Source: Arthrobacter sp. FW305-BF8
Lineage (GTDB): Bacteria > Actinomycetota > Actinomycetes > Actinomycetales > Micrococcaceae
Assembly: GCF_021789315.1 (NCBI RefSeq)
Contig: NZ_CP084561.1
Coordinates: forward strand, 4,850,134 to 4,914,133
DNA: 64,000 nucleotides
Direction: 5' to 3'
The notes beneath the pieces are model-generated. The model saw only the letters and a list, made by a program, of their open reading frames with translations. It was not told the DNA's origin and did no database searches. A program made the position numbers and the translations under genes. Below are positions 15,061-23,279 of the stretch, one piece after another; the stretch's first letter is position 1; the number at the start of each line of letters is the position of its first letter.

Positions 15061-16440
15061 TCAGCCGGTGACACCCGTCAGTTCATCCGGCGTGTGAGCC
15101 AGAGTGGCCGTGCGGGCGGTCTTGCCCGCCTTCAGGTCGACGGCGTGAAGTTGCCCCGTTGCCGGCTCGGTTACATAAGCTGTGGAGCCTTGGACGTACA
15201 GGGCTGGCCGGGGGTCCTGCCACGCCTCTGGCTCTTGCCACGCGGCAACCACGGGGATCGTGGACACGGTGGCGCCCGTCGCCGCGTTGAGGACGTGCAG
15301 CGCGCCGTCGGTGCCGAGCACCAGAGCCTCCCCGGCCGGCCCGCGCCCCAGTGACCGGAACGAATAGCTCGTGCCGAGCTCCACCAACTTCAGGGCCTTC
15401 GTGTCCGTATTCACCAGCGAAATCCTGGTGGGCCGCTCCAGGACCGCGTCTTTGTCCACCTTGTAGTCGCCGAGCACCACGGGCGACGCCGGTGAACCTG
15501 CCTGGTTGCCCATCCGGCCATAGGCGTCAGGACTGGAGATCTTGGAGAACCTGCCATCCTTGAAAACCAGCATCCCGTTCTCGCATCCGAAGACCACGTT
15601 GTTCTCGCCAGCCACTGCCTCGCCATGGACACCGGGGCAGCTCTGGCTGCGGAGAATCTCCCTGCGGTCCGGACCCGTCTCCTTGCGGCCCGAGCCCGCG
15701 GCCTGCCCGAGGAGGGCCACGGCGTTGCGGGCGTTCTCGTCGCCCACGGTTACCAGCAGCTTCCCGTCCTCCAGCTCCACCGCTACGCCGTGGTGGGCCG
15801 CGGGTGCCGTGTAGGTAACTGTCTCCGGAAGGCCGTGTTCCGGCAATTCTCCGAGGGCAGCGGACTCAAAGGACTCCACCTTGCCGGACCCGTCGCTGAA
15901 CAGGACAGTTCTTCCGGCGTGCCGCACCACATGGCCGGGCTTGCTCGCCTCGAACGCGTAATCCGTCAGCGTGGGCTGGGCGGCATAGGAGTGGCCGTGG
16001 TCGCCGTGCCGCTCGGTCCAGACTCCGGCGTCGAGGACGCGGAACGAGTCATCCGCTGCCACCAGGACGTGGCGGCCGTCCCCGGCCGCGCTGATGCGGT
16101 TGTAGCCGTCCAGTTCGACGTCCGCCACGGGCTCGAGGGTCCCGGCGTCCAGCACTCCGATGCCGCCCTCGTAGCTGTACGCGAGGCGTGGTTTGGGGGC
16201 GCGAAGTTCCGCGGGTTCTGCGGTCTCGACGTTGGAAGTGCCGGCAGAACTTTCGGCCGCCTCCTGACCGGGGCTCCCCCCGCAGCCGGACAGGAGGAGG
16301 GCAGCCGCAGAGGCCGCCGCCAACCGGACTGCGTGCGGTCTTGTGAACGGCGGCGCGAAGGGCGTGGCGAATGACGGGATGGGGCGGCCGCGCCGGCGGG
16401 TGGTGGTTCGGGCAGGAAGAACAGGTCGCTTCGATAACAT
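15061..16440 (-). CDS. aztD: AztD-like zinc metallochaperone lipoprotein
   Basis: A 459-residue exported beta-propeller protein. After a basic leader the lipobox is LLLSGCGG; the mature part has WD40-like repeats and a His-rich metal loop, VWTERHGDHGHSYAAQP, which is the signature of AztD periplasmic zinc chaperones. Two Cys (QSCPGVHG and VFGCENG) may form a disulfide. A perfect Zur-type palindrome lies directly upstream. The ATG at 16440 (MLSKRP) is preferred to the ATG at 16458, which lies inside that palindrome; neither has a Shine-Dalgarno, so the mRNA may be leaderless. The AztABC zinc ABC transporter genes are not adjacent. Confidence 0.8.
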   Translation of the reverse strand: MLSKRPVLPARTTTRRRGRPIPSFATPFAPPFTRPHAVRLAAASAAALLLSGCGGSPGQEAAESSAGTSNVETAEPAELRAPKPRLAYSYEGGIGVLDAGTLEPVADVELDGYNRISAAGDGRHVLVAADDSFRVLDAGVWTERHGDHGHSYAAQPTLTDYAFEASKPGHVVRHAGRTVLFSDGSGKVESFESAALGELPEHGLPETVTYTAPAAHHGVAVELEDGKLLVTVGDENARNAVALLGQAAGSGRKETGPDRREILRSQSCPGVHGEAVAGENNVVFGCENGMLVFKDGRFSKISSPDAYGRMGNQAGSPASPVVLGDYKVDKDAVLERPTRISLVNTDTKALKLVELGTSYSFRSLGRGPAGEALVLGTDGALHVLNAATGATVSTIPVVAAWQEPEAWQDPRPALYVQGSTAYVTEPATGQLHAVDLKAGKTARTATLAHTPDELTGVTG

Positions 16441-16445
16441 GACAC

Positions 16446-16460
16446 TAATGATAATCATTA
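16446..16460. promoter_or_regulatory. Zur box
   Basis: TAATGATAATCATTA is a perfect 15-base palindrome matching the core of actinobacterial Zur boxes (ATGATAATCAT). It ends 5 bases before the chosen aztD start, so zinc-bound Zur would block transcription and the gene would be switched on under zinc starvation. The 16461-16590 remainder of the gap holds nothing else I can name. Confidence 0.85.
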
Positions 16461-16590
16461 TTAATAGCGCCCGGGCGATAAGTGCCCCTTCATGACGTCG
16501 GAGGGCAGGCTTCCCGGGCTTATGGCGCGCGGGAGCGCGTTTGTGAAGGCCGGGACCTGCCCCGAGGACTGCGGTCAGTAAACTGCGACC

Positions 16591-17565
16591 ATGAGCGAGA
16601 CTGCCGCCAACTCAGTAACCCTCCGCTTCCTTGCCGCCCCCATGGACGTGGGCCACAGCGGATCCGTTGACGCCGGAACGGTGCTCGAGTGGGTGGACAA
16701 GGCGGCCTATGCGGCCGCCGTCGGCTGGGCCAAGTCTTACTGTGTCACCGCTTACGTAGGGAACATCCACTTCGCCGACCCGGTGAACGTTGGCGACATG
16801 GTGGAGGTCACCGCCACCATCGTCTACACGGGCCGCTCCTCCATGCATATCCGGACGGTGGTCTCCTCCGGGGACCCGAAAGGCGGGCCGGCCACCATGC
16901 GGAGCCAGTGCATGGTGATTTTTGTGGCGGTTGGCGAGGACGGGAAACCCATCCCGGTACAGCAGTTCGAGCCCATAACGGCGGAAGAACTGGAACAGCG
17001 GGACCATGCCCTGGCGCGGATCGGTATCCGGGAACAGATCGTCGAAGCCATGAGCGCCCAGGAATATACCGATGCCGGCACCGCCGAGCGCGTCGTCTTG
17101 CGGTTTATGGCGGCGCCCACGGACGTGAACTGGGGCGGGAAAGTCCATGGCGGGATCGTCATGAAATGGATCGATGAGGCCGCATATGTGTGCGCCTCAC
17201 GCTACTGCGGCCGGGACACGGTGGCGGTCTTCTCCGGCGGGGTCCGGTTCTACCGGCCGCTGCTGATTGGCCACGTGGTGGAGGTGGAGGCCCGGCTGGT
17301 CTACACGGGCACCAAGGGCATGCACATTGCCGTACACGTCCGTTCCGGGGACCCCAAGGGCCGTGAACTGAACCTGACCACGTACTGCCTCACCGTGATG
17401 GTTGCCCGCGACGCCGAGGGCACTTCGGTCCCCATCCCCGCATGGACGCCCGTGTCCGAGGAGGACAAGCGGCTCCACGCCCATGCCCGGGAGCTCCTGG
17501 AGATCAGGGCGGCGGCCCCGGGGAACAGGCTCCCCAACCACCTGCTGCAGTCACAGCCGCACTAG
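16591..17565 (+). CDS. Tandem hot-dog acyl-CoA thioesterase
   Basis: A 324-residue cytosolic thioesterase made of two BACH/YciA-like hot-dog domains (about residues 5-140 and 165-310). The C-terminal copy has the full active-site motif VNWGGKVHGGIVMKWIDEAAY, whereas the N-terminal copy reads VGHSGSVDAGTVLEWVDKAAY and has lost the catalytic Asn. In tandem family members each active site combines residues from both copies, so one functional site per pair is likely. It converges on dnaB with a 10-base gap. Confidence 0.88.
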   Translation: MSETAANSVTLRFLAAPMDVGHSGSVDAGTVLEWVDKAAYAAAVGWAKSYCVTAYVGNIHFADPVNVGDMVEVTATIVYTGRSSMHIRTVVSSGDPKGGPATMRSQCMVIFVAVGEDGKPIPVQQFEPITAEELEQRDHALARIGIREQIVEAMSAQEYTDAGTAERVVLRFMAAPTDVNWGGKVHGGIVMKWIDEAAYVCASRYCGRDTVAVFSGGVRFYRPLLIGHVVEVEARLVYTGTKGMHIAVHVRSGDPKGRELNLTTYCLTVMVARDAEGTSVPIPAWTPVSEEDKRLHAHARELLEIRAAAPGNRLPNHLLQSQPH

Positions 17566-17575
17566 CAGCGGCAGC

Positions 17576-18961
17576 CTAGAAGCCGCCGCCGCCTCCGGCA
17601 TCCCCCGCCATGTTGGCGAACCGCGAATAGTGGCCCTGGAAGGCCACAACAATGTCCTTGGTGGGGCCGTTGCGGTGCTTGGCGATGAGGATGTCCGCCT
17701 CGCCGGCACGCGGGGACTCTTTGTCGTAGACGTCTTCACGGTGCAGCAGGATCACCATGTCGGCGTCCTGCTCGATGGACCCCGATTCACGCAAGTCAGA
17801 GACCATTGGCCGCTTGTCCTGGCGCTGCTCAGAACCACGGTTCAGCTGCGACAGTGCAATGACGGGGACCTGAAGTTCCTTGGCCAGCAGCTTCAGCGCA
17901 CGCGAGAACTCGGAGACTTCCTGCTGGCGGGACTCCACCTTCTTCCCGGAGCTCATCAGCTGAAGGTAGTCGAGGATCACAAGCTTAAGATCGTGCTGCT
18001 GCTTGAGGCGGCGGCACTTTGCGCGGATCTCCATAAGGGACATGTTGGGGCTGTCGTCAATAAACAGCGGGGCATCATTCATGCGCCCCATGGTGGTGGC
18101 GATCTTGGACCACTGCTCGTCCTTGATGGTGCCCTTGCGGAGGTCCTGCAGGCCGATCGTGGCCTCGGCCGAAAGGAGGCGCATGGCGATCTCGTTGCGG
18201 CCCATTTCGAGGGAGAACATCACCGTGGCGAGGTTGTTCTTGATGGCGGCCGAGCGGGCAAAGTCCAGGGCGAAGGTGGACTTACCCACGGCGGGCCGGG
18301 CGGCAATGACGATCATCTGGCCCGGATGCAGCCCGTGCGTCAACTCGTCCAGCTCGTAGAAGCCGGTGGGAACGCCCACCATTCCTTCGCCGCGGTGGCC
18401 GGATGCCTCGATCTCATCCACGGTGGACTCCATGACGTCCTTCAGCACGACGTAGTCTTCCGCGGTGCGCCGCTCGGCGACTGCGTAGACCTCCGCCTGG
18501 GCCTGGTTGACCAGGTCTTCGACTTCGCCGTCCTGGCCGTAGCCGAGCTGCACGATCTTGGTACCGGCATTGACCAGCCGCCGGAGCACGGCGCGCTCGG
18601 CCACGATCTCGGCGTAGTAGCCTGCATTCGCGGCCGTGGGTACCGTCTGAATGAGCTCATGGAGGTAGGCCGGTCCACCGATCCGGTTGATCTCGCCGCG
18701 CTTGGTCAGCTCATCGGACACCGTGACGGCATCTGCGGGTTCGCCGCGGCCGTAGAGGTCGATGACGGCCTCATAGATGGTTTCGTGGGCGGGGCGGTAG
18801 AAGTCCTGCCCGCGCAGGATCTCAACCACGTCCGCAATGGCGTCCTTGGAGAGCATCATGCCGCCCAGGACGGACTGCTCGGCGGGGATGTCCTGGGGAG
18901 GTTTGCGGCTGCCTTCGGATTCGCGGGTACCTTCGATTGAGTCCAGGTGCGTAACTGACAA
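17576..18961 (-). CDS. dnaB: Replicative DNA helicase DnaB
   Basis: A 461-residue replicative helicase. The N-terminal scaffold domain starts with PPQDIPAEQSVLGGMMLSKDAI, a linker follows, and the RecA-like ATPase domain has Walker A ARPAVGKST (about residue 222), Walker B LVILDYLQLM and the DnaB-specific SQLNRGSEQR loop. No intein interrupts it. The TTG at 18961 (MSVTHLDS) is chosen because GGAGGACGGCAGC precedes it at normal spacing; an ATG at 19045 would add 28 atypical residues. The upstream gap is rich in DnaA boxes. Confidence 0.95.
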   Translation of the reverse strand: MSVTHLDSIEGTRESEGSRKPPQDIPAEQSVLGGMMLSKDAIADVVEILRGQDFYRPAHETIYEAVIDLYGRGEPADAVTVSDELTKRGEINRIGGPAYLHELIQTVPTAANAGYYAEIVAERAVLRRLVNAGTKIVQLGYGQDGEVEDLVNQAQAEVYAVAERRTAEDYVVLKDVMESTVDEIEASGHRGEGMVGVPTGFYELDELTHGLHPGQMIVIAARPAVGKSTFALDFARSAAIKNNLATVMFSLEMGRNEIAMRLLSAEATIGLQDLRKGTIKDEQWSKIATTMGRMNDAPLFIDDSPNMSLMEIRAKCRRLKQQHDLKLVILDYLQLMSSGKKVESRQQEVSEFSRALKLLAKELQVPVIALSQLNRGSEQRQDKRPMVSDLRESGSIEQDADMVILLHREDVYDKESPRAGEADILIAKHRNGPTKDIVVAFQGHYSRFANMAGDAGGGGGF

Positions 18962-19126
18962 AGCTGCCGTCCTCCATTGTGTCCGCAGTCCGTGCAGGAG
19001 GACTGCGGCGCGTGTGCCGTGTGCCGCGGGTGTGCCGCGCAGCAAAAACTGCTGCCCGGGCTAATGCAACTACACCAGCAGGTCCTGACATTTTTTAGGT
19101 CCGGGCTACTGAACCCCGGCGACGCC

Positions 19127-19654
19127 TCATCCACAGGTTTTCCACAGGGCAGCACTAATCACCCGGAGCCCGGCTGTCCGCTGGCCCCCGGTCTGCAGGC
19201 CGGAAGGGAAAACTCACCCGAATGGGGTGTCTCCGCTACGTTAGCGCCCGCCTGCCCACTCACAAAGCCCGCGGTTCCGCACCCCTGTGGATAACGTGTG
19301 CACAACGTACTGCTGCTTGTGCACAGCCTGTGGGGGAAGCTGTGGATAGAAATTTTCTTTTCGGCATATGTGCGGCTTGACCTGCGGAAACATTCAGATT
19401 TCCCTGTGGACGAATTAAAGTTTTGCATAAACCTTCATCCACAGCCGGAGGCGTCCGCTGGGGATACCGGCCGGTAGTTCCAGTGTCAGAAGGCCTTTTT
19501 CCCCTCCACATTCCCACTTTGTGATACGGATCACCGGCATATGTCCCCGTCCGTTCCCGGATGCATGCCGCCCGGAGGAATCTTGCCGTCCGGGGTCATC
19601 GCCAGCATCACGTGCGGAGTGCACCATGCGCAGCCGGGCATATGCTGTGGATAA
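19127..19654. promoter_or_regulatory. Cluster of DnaA-box-like nonamers in the dnaB upstream gap
   Basis: The 18962-19680 gap has no gene. It contains nonamers close to the DnaA box TTATCCACA on both strands: TCATCCACA 19127 and 19435, TTTTCCACA 19138, TGTGGATAA 19286 and 19646, TGTGCACAA 19297, TGTGCACAG 19318, TGTGGATAG 19341, TGTGGACGA 19405. Several are 11-12 bp apart (19286, 19297, 19318, 19329, 19341). The likely roles are DnaA control of dnaB and the divergent gene, or DnaA titration. Confidence 0.75.
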
Positions 19655-19680
19655 CGCGGATCTGGCGTTAAGCTCTAGGT

Positions 19681-20160
19681 ATGGGCGACGTTCTGACAGT
19701 CTTGGTTCCTGCCCTTATCCTCGCCGCATCCCTCTGGGCTCTCGCAACGGCATTGAAGCCGCGAGATGGGGGCATGTCCGACGCGGACCGCTACCAGCTG
19801 GATCTGGCAAGGCGTTCCCAGGCCCACTATGCGGCCCAGGTTCAGGCAGCCATGACGGCCCGGGCACGCTTGGAGGCTGCGGCCCTGCCCAGCCAGAACC
19901 GGCAACAGCAGATCCAGCAGCATGACCATCGCCAGACACTTCCGCTTGGCCACCCCGCCCAGGATCCCGGCCATCATGCTGACTACCCGCACGGCTCCTA
20001 CCCTGCGGCACTGGCGACCGGGGCCACGCTGAACCCGGAGCTGGCGCTGCAGCTGCAGGCATTGGTGCGCAACGGTCAGAAGCTCCAGGCCATAAGGCTT
20101 CTGCGCCAGGCCACCCACTCCAACCTTTTCACCGCCAAGCAATATGTAGATCGGCTGTAA
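19681..20160 (+). CDS. Membrane-anchored protein with C-terminal L7/L12-like helical motif
   Basis: A 159-residue protein with an N-terminal transmembrane helix (VLVPALILAASLWALATAL), a Gln/His-rich linker (RQQQIQQHDHRQTLPLGHP) and a C-terminal segment VRNGQKLQAIRLLRQATHSNLFTAKQYVD. That last part resembles the ribosomal L7/L12 C-terminal pattern (K-x-IKVVREATGLGLKEAK). It is 2 bases upstream of a paralogous gene, and a DnaA box (19646) lies in its promoter region. Function unknown. Confidence 0.7.
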   Translation: MGDVLTVLVPALILAASLWALATALKPRDGGMSDADRYQLDLARRSQAHYAAQVQAAMTARARLEAAALPSQNRQQQIQQHDHRQTLPLGHPAQDPGHHADYPHGSYPAALATGATLNPELALQLQALVRNGQKLQAIRLLRQATHSNLFTAKQYVDRL

Positions 20161-20162
20161 CC

Positions 20163-20729
20163 ATGGAATCGCTCCTGATCCCCTTCCTGATCCTCGTGGC
20201 CGTTGCTGTGGCCGTGGCCCTCACAGCCCGTGCGCTGGGCCACCGCCGGCGCAGTGCCAGGGAGCCGGCCAAACCGCCTGTGGAGTCCGCAGAGCTGGCA
20301 AGGGAAGCGGCAGCCAAGCTGTCCGAGGATGAACACCGGCGGCTGTACGCGCTCATCGCCCAGGGCCAGGCCATGGCTGCGATCAAGCTGTACTACGAGG
20401 TATCAGGGCAGGGACTGCGCGCATCACGGGACGCAGTGGCGGCGCTGGCAGCCCACCCGCAGCCTTTCCAGTCACCGGCCCAGGAACCCAGCGAACCCGA
20501 GGACGACGACGAGCCACCGCAGCGGTTCCCGTACAGGTACCGGGCCATAGCCAGCAAAGGCGATGTCACCCGGGAGGTCAGCAGCAACATGCTCAATGAC
20601 GAGATCTACGGCCGCATCCGCACACTCGCCAAGAGCGGCAATACCGAAGCAGCTGCCAATGCGCTGACCCGGCATTCCGACATCACGCTGAAACAGGCGC
20701 GCGAATTTATCGCCCTGCTGGACGACTAA
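20163..20729 (+). CDS. Membrane-anchored protein with two L7/L12-like helical motifs
   Basis: A 188-residue protein with an N-terminal transmembrane helix (LLIPFLILVAVAVAVAL). Two copies of a short helix-turn-helix-like unit follow: LIAQGQAMAAIKLYYEVSGQGLRASRDAVAAL (about residues 62-93) and RTLAKSGNTEAAANALTRHSDITLKQAREFIALL near the C-terminus. Both resemble the L7/L12 C-terminal fold seen in the preceding gene. A Glu/Asp/Pro linker separates them. Its ATG is 2 bases after the previous stop, so the two are translationally coupled. Confidence 0.72.
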   Translation: MESLLIPFLILVAVAVAVALTARALGHRRRSAREPAKPPVESAELAREAAAKLSEDEHRRLYALIAQGQAMAAIKLYYEVSGQGLRASRDAVAALAAHPQPFQSPAQEPSEPEDDDEPPQRFPYRYRAIASKGDVTREVSSNMLNDEIYGRIRTLAKSGNTEAAANALTRHSDITLKQAREFIALLDD

Positions 20730-20758
20730 CTACCGCCGGCTGCCCGGCCGGGCGCTAC

Positions 20759-21121
20759 TCAGAAGTCGAACAGGTCGCCCAGCCAGCCTTCCTTCTTCTT
20801 GTGCCGGCGGCGGTCATAGTCGCGGTCGTAGCCCTTGCCGTAGTTCCGGTCGTCGTACCGCGGCTGGTCCCGCAGCGGCTCGTCACGCCGCGGTTCAAAG
20901 TTGCGGTACAGCGGCGGAGGCGCCATGCCAGGCGCAGGTGACGCAGGTGCAGGGGGAACGGGCGCCGCTGGTGCCGCCGGCGCCCCGGTGTTGACGCGGT
21001 CGATGATTTTGTCCAGTTCGCCGCGGTCCAGCCACACACCCCGGCACTGCGGGCAGTAGTCGATTTCCACGCCGCTGCGTTCGCTCATGACCAGGTCTGA
21101 AGAATCAATGGGACATTTCAT
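20759..21121 (-). CDS. TFIIB-type zinc-ribbon protein
   Basis: A 120-residue protein. A zf-TFIIB ribbon occupies the N-terminus: CPIDSSDLVMSERSGVEIDYCPQCRGVWLDRGEL, with Cys pairs CP..(18)..CPQC and the invariant GVWLDRGEL. The rest is a Pro/Ala-rich linker and a charged, Arg/Tyr/Asp-rich tail ending WLGDLFDF. These are common actinobacterial proteins of unknown role. The ATG at 21121 (MKCPID) is preferred; an in-frame GTG at 21130 is the alternative. Confidence 0.83.
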   Translation of the reverse strand: MKCPIDSSDLVMSERSGVEIDYCPQCRGVWLDRGELDKIIDRVNTGAPAAPAAPVPPAPASPAPGMAPPPLYRNFEPRRDEPLRDQPRYDDRNYGKGYDRDYDRRRHKKKEGWLGDLFDF

Positions 21122-21158
21122 GCCCGGCACAACGAGCAGGTGCTGTGATTAGTTCGCG

Positions 21159-21785
21159 TTACTGGCCGGCTGAGATCCCGGCCAGCAGCTGTTCAAAGGG
21201 CAGCGACTCCAGCAGGGCCGGTTTGCGGCCCGGCTGGCCCCCCTCCAGGAGACGGCTGAACTCGGCCGCGGCCCGTTCGATCCGCACCGAAAGTGGAGTG
21301 CCGCCGTCATCCGTGTTTCCCCAGTCCTGGGGCCCGGCGAAGACGGCCGTGGCGGCCGTCCGCGTGCGGAGGTAGCTAAAGAGCGGGCGCATGGCGTGGT
21401 CGAGGACCATCTGGTGACGGTCCGTTCCGCCGGTGACCCCCAGGAGGGCCGCTTTGCCGTCCAGTGATTTGGGGTCCAGGACGTCGATGAACGACTTGAA
21501 CAACCCGCTGTAGGACGCACTGAACACCGGTGAGACCGCAATGATGCCGTCAGAGGCCTCGACGCCGGCGATCACCTCTGCCAGCCGGGGCGGGGCAAAA
21601 CCCGTGACGAAGTTGTTGGCAATGTCCACGGCCAGATCGCGGAGCTCCACGACGTCGATGACCACCTCGTAGCCGGCGGCAGCCAGCTCCCGTGTGGCGG
21701 CGGCAGCCAGCTGGTCGGCCAGCAGACGGCTCGACGACGGCACTCCCAGTCCGGCGGACAGAACAGTGATGCGGCGGGTCTCCAT
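21159..21785 (-). CDS. NAD(P)H-dependent FMN reductase (CE1759-type flavodoxin fold)
   Basis: A 208-residue flavodoxin-like reductase. It starts with ITVLSAGLGVPSSSRLLADQL, a phosphate-binding loop between strand 1 and helix 1, and has SPVFSASYSGLFKSFIDVLD and LLGVTGGTDRH, the usual FMN contacts in the NADPH-dependent FMN reductase family. It would supply reduced flavin in the cytoplasm to a partner oxygenase or other acceptor; no partner gene is adjacent. An inverted repeat lies in the divergent promoter region upstream. Confidence 0.87.
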   Translation of the reverse strand: METRRITVLSAGLGVPSSSRLLADQLAAAATRELAAAGYEVVIDVVELRDLAVDIANNFVTGFAPPRLAEVIAGVEASDGIIAVSPVFSASYSGLFKSFIDVLDPKSLDGKAALLGVTGGTDRHQMVLDHAMRPLFSYLRTRTAATAVFAGPQDWGNTDDGGTPLSVRIERAAAEFSRLLEGGQPGRKPALLESLPFEQLLAGISAGQ

Positions 21786-21812
21786 GGCGGTCTCCTCTGT
21801 TTGGCGCTATAT

Positions 21813-21824
21813 ATGCATTTGCAT
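21813..21824. promoter_or_regulatory. Candidate operator ATGCAttTGCAT
   Basis: A 5-bp inverted repeat with 2-base spacer in an AT-rich stretch (TATATATGCATTTGCATCTA), 28 bases upstream of the FMN reductase start and 70 bases upstream of the divergent DUF1801 gene. It resembles MarR-type operators; no adjacent regulator is seen. Confidence 0.4.
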
Positions 21825-21893
21825 CTATCCGCTCAACCGGACAGGTCCGCCTTTTATTCCGCCACCCCGTCGGCCGCCCAGTACACTGCGTCC

Positions 21894-22316
21894 ATGGCGG
21901 AAAACAAGACACAGGTGACCGGGGTTTCTGCGGACGAGTTCATCGCTGCTGTGGAGCACCCGGTGCGCCTGCAGGACGCCCTGCGGCTGCGTACCCTCAT
22001 GGCAGAACTGACGGGCCAGGAACCTGAGATGTGGGGCCCCACCATCGTCGGATTCGGCAGGGTGCACTACAAGTACGCCACCGGGCGCGAAGGGGACACC
22101 GCAGCGGTGGGGTTCTCGCCCCGCAAGGCCAGCCTCTCGCTCTACGGCCTGACAAATGCGCCGGAGTCGTCCATGCTCCTCGAGCGTCTGGGCAAGCACA
22201 AGACCGGCGCCGGCTGCCTCTATATCAACAAGCTGGCCGACGTCGACGAAGCCGTGCTTGCCGAGCTGATCAGCCTCGGCTACCGCTACTGCACCACGGT
22301 CCTGCACCAGGAATAG
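21894..22316 (+). CDS. DUF1801-domain protein (YdhG-like)
   Basis: A 140-residue soluble protein. The DUF1801 core is visible as EMWGPTIVGFGRVHYKYATGREGDTAAVGFSPRKASLSLYG, followed by GCLYINKLADVD and the terminal GYRYCTTVLHQE. The ATG at 21894 (MAENKTQVTG) is the most upstream start consistent with the domain; the longer open frame is promoter sequence. The family's role is unknown. A strong hairpin terminator follows at 22349. Confidence 0.85.
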   Translation: MAENKTQVTGVSADEFIAAVEHPVRLQDALRLRTLMAELTGQEPEMWGPTIVGFGRVHYKYATGREGDTAAVGFSPRKASLSLYGLTNAPESSMLLERLGKHKTGAGCLYINKLADVDEAVLAELISLGYRYCTTVLHQE

Positions 22317-22348
22317 GCAGCCGGCCCAAACCTGCCGGAAATGACGAA

Positions 22349-22390
22349 GCCCCCGCCGTCGGGTTCCCGGAGGAAACCGACGGCGGGGGC
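22349..22390. terminator. Bidirectional terminator hairpin between DUF1801 gene and rplI
   Basis: GCCCCCGCCGTCGG (22349-22362) pairs with CCGACGGCGGGGGC (22377-22390), extended by GTTCC/GGAAA. Convergent genes lie on both sides; the minus-strand product is followed by TTCGTCATTT. It would end the rpsF-ssb-rpsR-rplI transcript. Confidence 0.85.
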
Positions 22391-22438
22391 CGTCAGCAGT
22401 TCAGGACTGCGTAGTAGATCCGGCAAATGCCGGACCTG

Positions 22439-22891
22439 CTACTTGCCTGCGACTACGTCGAGTTCGATCACAGCGGCAACGTCGTCGTGCAGACGGACGT
22501 TGGCCTGGTAGGAACCGACCGACTTGATGTGAGCCGGCAGTTCAACCTTGCGCTTGTCGATGCGGCCAAGGCCTGCGGCCTCAACAGCGTCGGCGACGTC
22601 GGCCTGCTTGACCGTGCCGAACAGGCGGCCGCTTTCGCCGGCCTTGACAACCAGCTTGACCGGCTTGGCGGACAGAGCGGCGGCCTGCTTCTGAGCATCT
22701 TCCAGGGAAGCGTGCTCGCGGGCGACGCGGGCAGCCTTGATGGACTCAACCTGCTTCTCGCCACCCTTCGACCAGGTCAGGGCGAAACCGCGGGGCAGCA
22801 GGTAGTTACGTGCGTAACCGTCCTTGACCTCGACAACGTCGCCAGCAGCACCGAGACCGGTTACTTCGTGGGTCAGAATGAGCTTTGCCAT
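22439..22891 (-). CDS. rplI: 50S ribosomal protein bL9
   Basis: A 150-residue bL9. The N-terminal rRNA-binding domain MAKLILTHEVTGLGAAGDVVEVKDGYARNYLLPRG is complete, the long connecting helix follows, and the C-terminal domain ends VAAVIELDVVAGK. Length is normal. It is the last gene of rpsF-ssb-rpsR-rplI, 18 bases after rpsR, and its start is preceded by AAAGGGATTAACTAAC. Confidence 0.97.
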   Translation of the reverse strand: MAKLILTHEVTGLGAAGDVVEVKDGYARNYLLPRGFALTWSKGGEKQVESIKAARVAREHASLEDAQKQAAALSAKPVKLVVKAGESGRLFGTVKQADVADAVEAAGLGRIDKRKVELPAHIKSVGSYQANVRLHDDVAAVIELDVVAGK

Positions 22892-22909
22892 GTTAGTTAA
22901 TCCCTTTCC

Positions 22910-23149
22910 TTAGCCCCGGCCAGCGCCGGAGTAGGGCAGCAGGGCAACTTCGCGGGCGTTCTTGATTGCCTGGGCGATCTTGCGCTGCTCCTGCACCGTA
23001 ACGCCAGTGACGCGACGGGCGCGGATCTTTCCGCGGTCGGAGATGAACTTGCGCAGCAATGCTACGTCCTTGTAGTCGATGACAGTGATGTCAGCGGCCT
23101 TCAAGGGGTTGGACTTTGGTTTGGGCTTACGGAGTTCAGCCTTAGCCAT
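22910..23149 (-). CDS. rpsR: 30S ribosomal protein bS18
   Basis: A 79-residue bS18 with the core YKDVALLRKFISDRGKIRARRVTGVTVQEQRKIAQAIKNAREVALLPY. No zinc-binding Cys is present, so it is the Cys-less form. The start has AGGAGCTCCACG upstream. It lies 130 bases after ssb, a somewhat long gap within this conserved operon. Confidence 0.97.
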   Translation of the reverse strand: MAKAELRKPKPKSNPLKAADITVIDYKDVALLRKFISDRGKIRARRVTGVTVQEQRKIAQAIKNAREVALLPYSGAGRG

Positions 23150-23279
23150 CGTGGAGCTCCTATTCTAGGGAGCCCGTGAATCGTGATCCACGGGATGGTG
23201 GTGGTCCGACCGCGGCGTGCACAGAACGTGCCATATGGAACGCTCTGGCGGATGCTGCGCCGGACCTTTGTTGTGTTGT

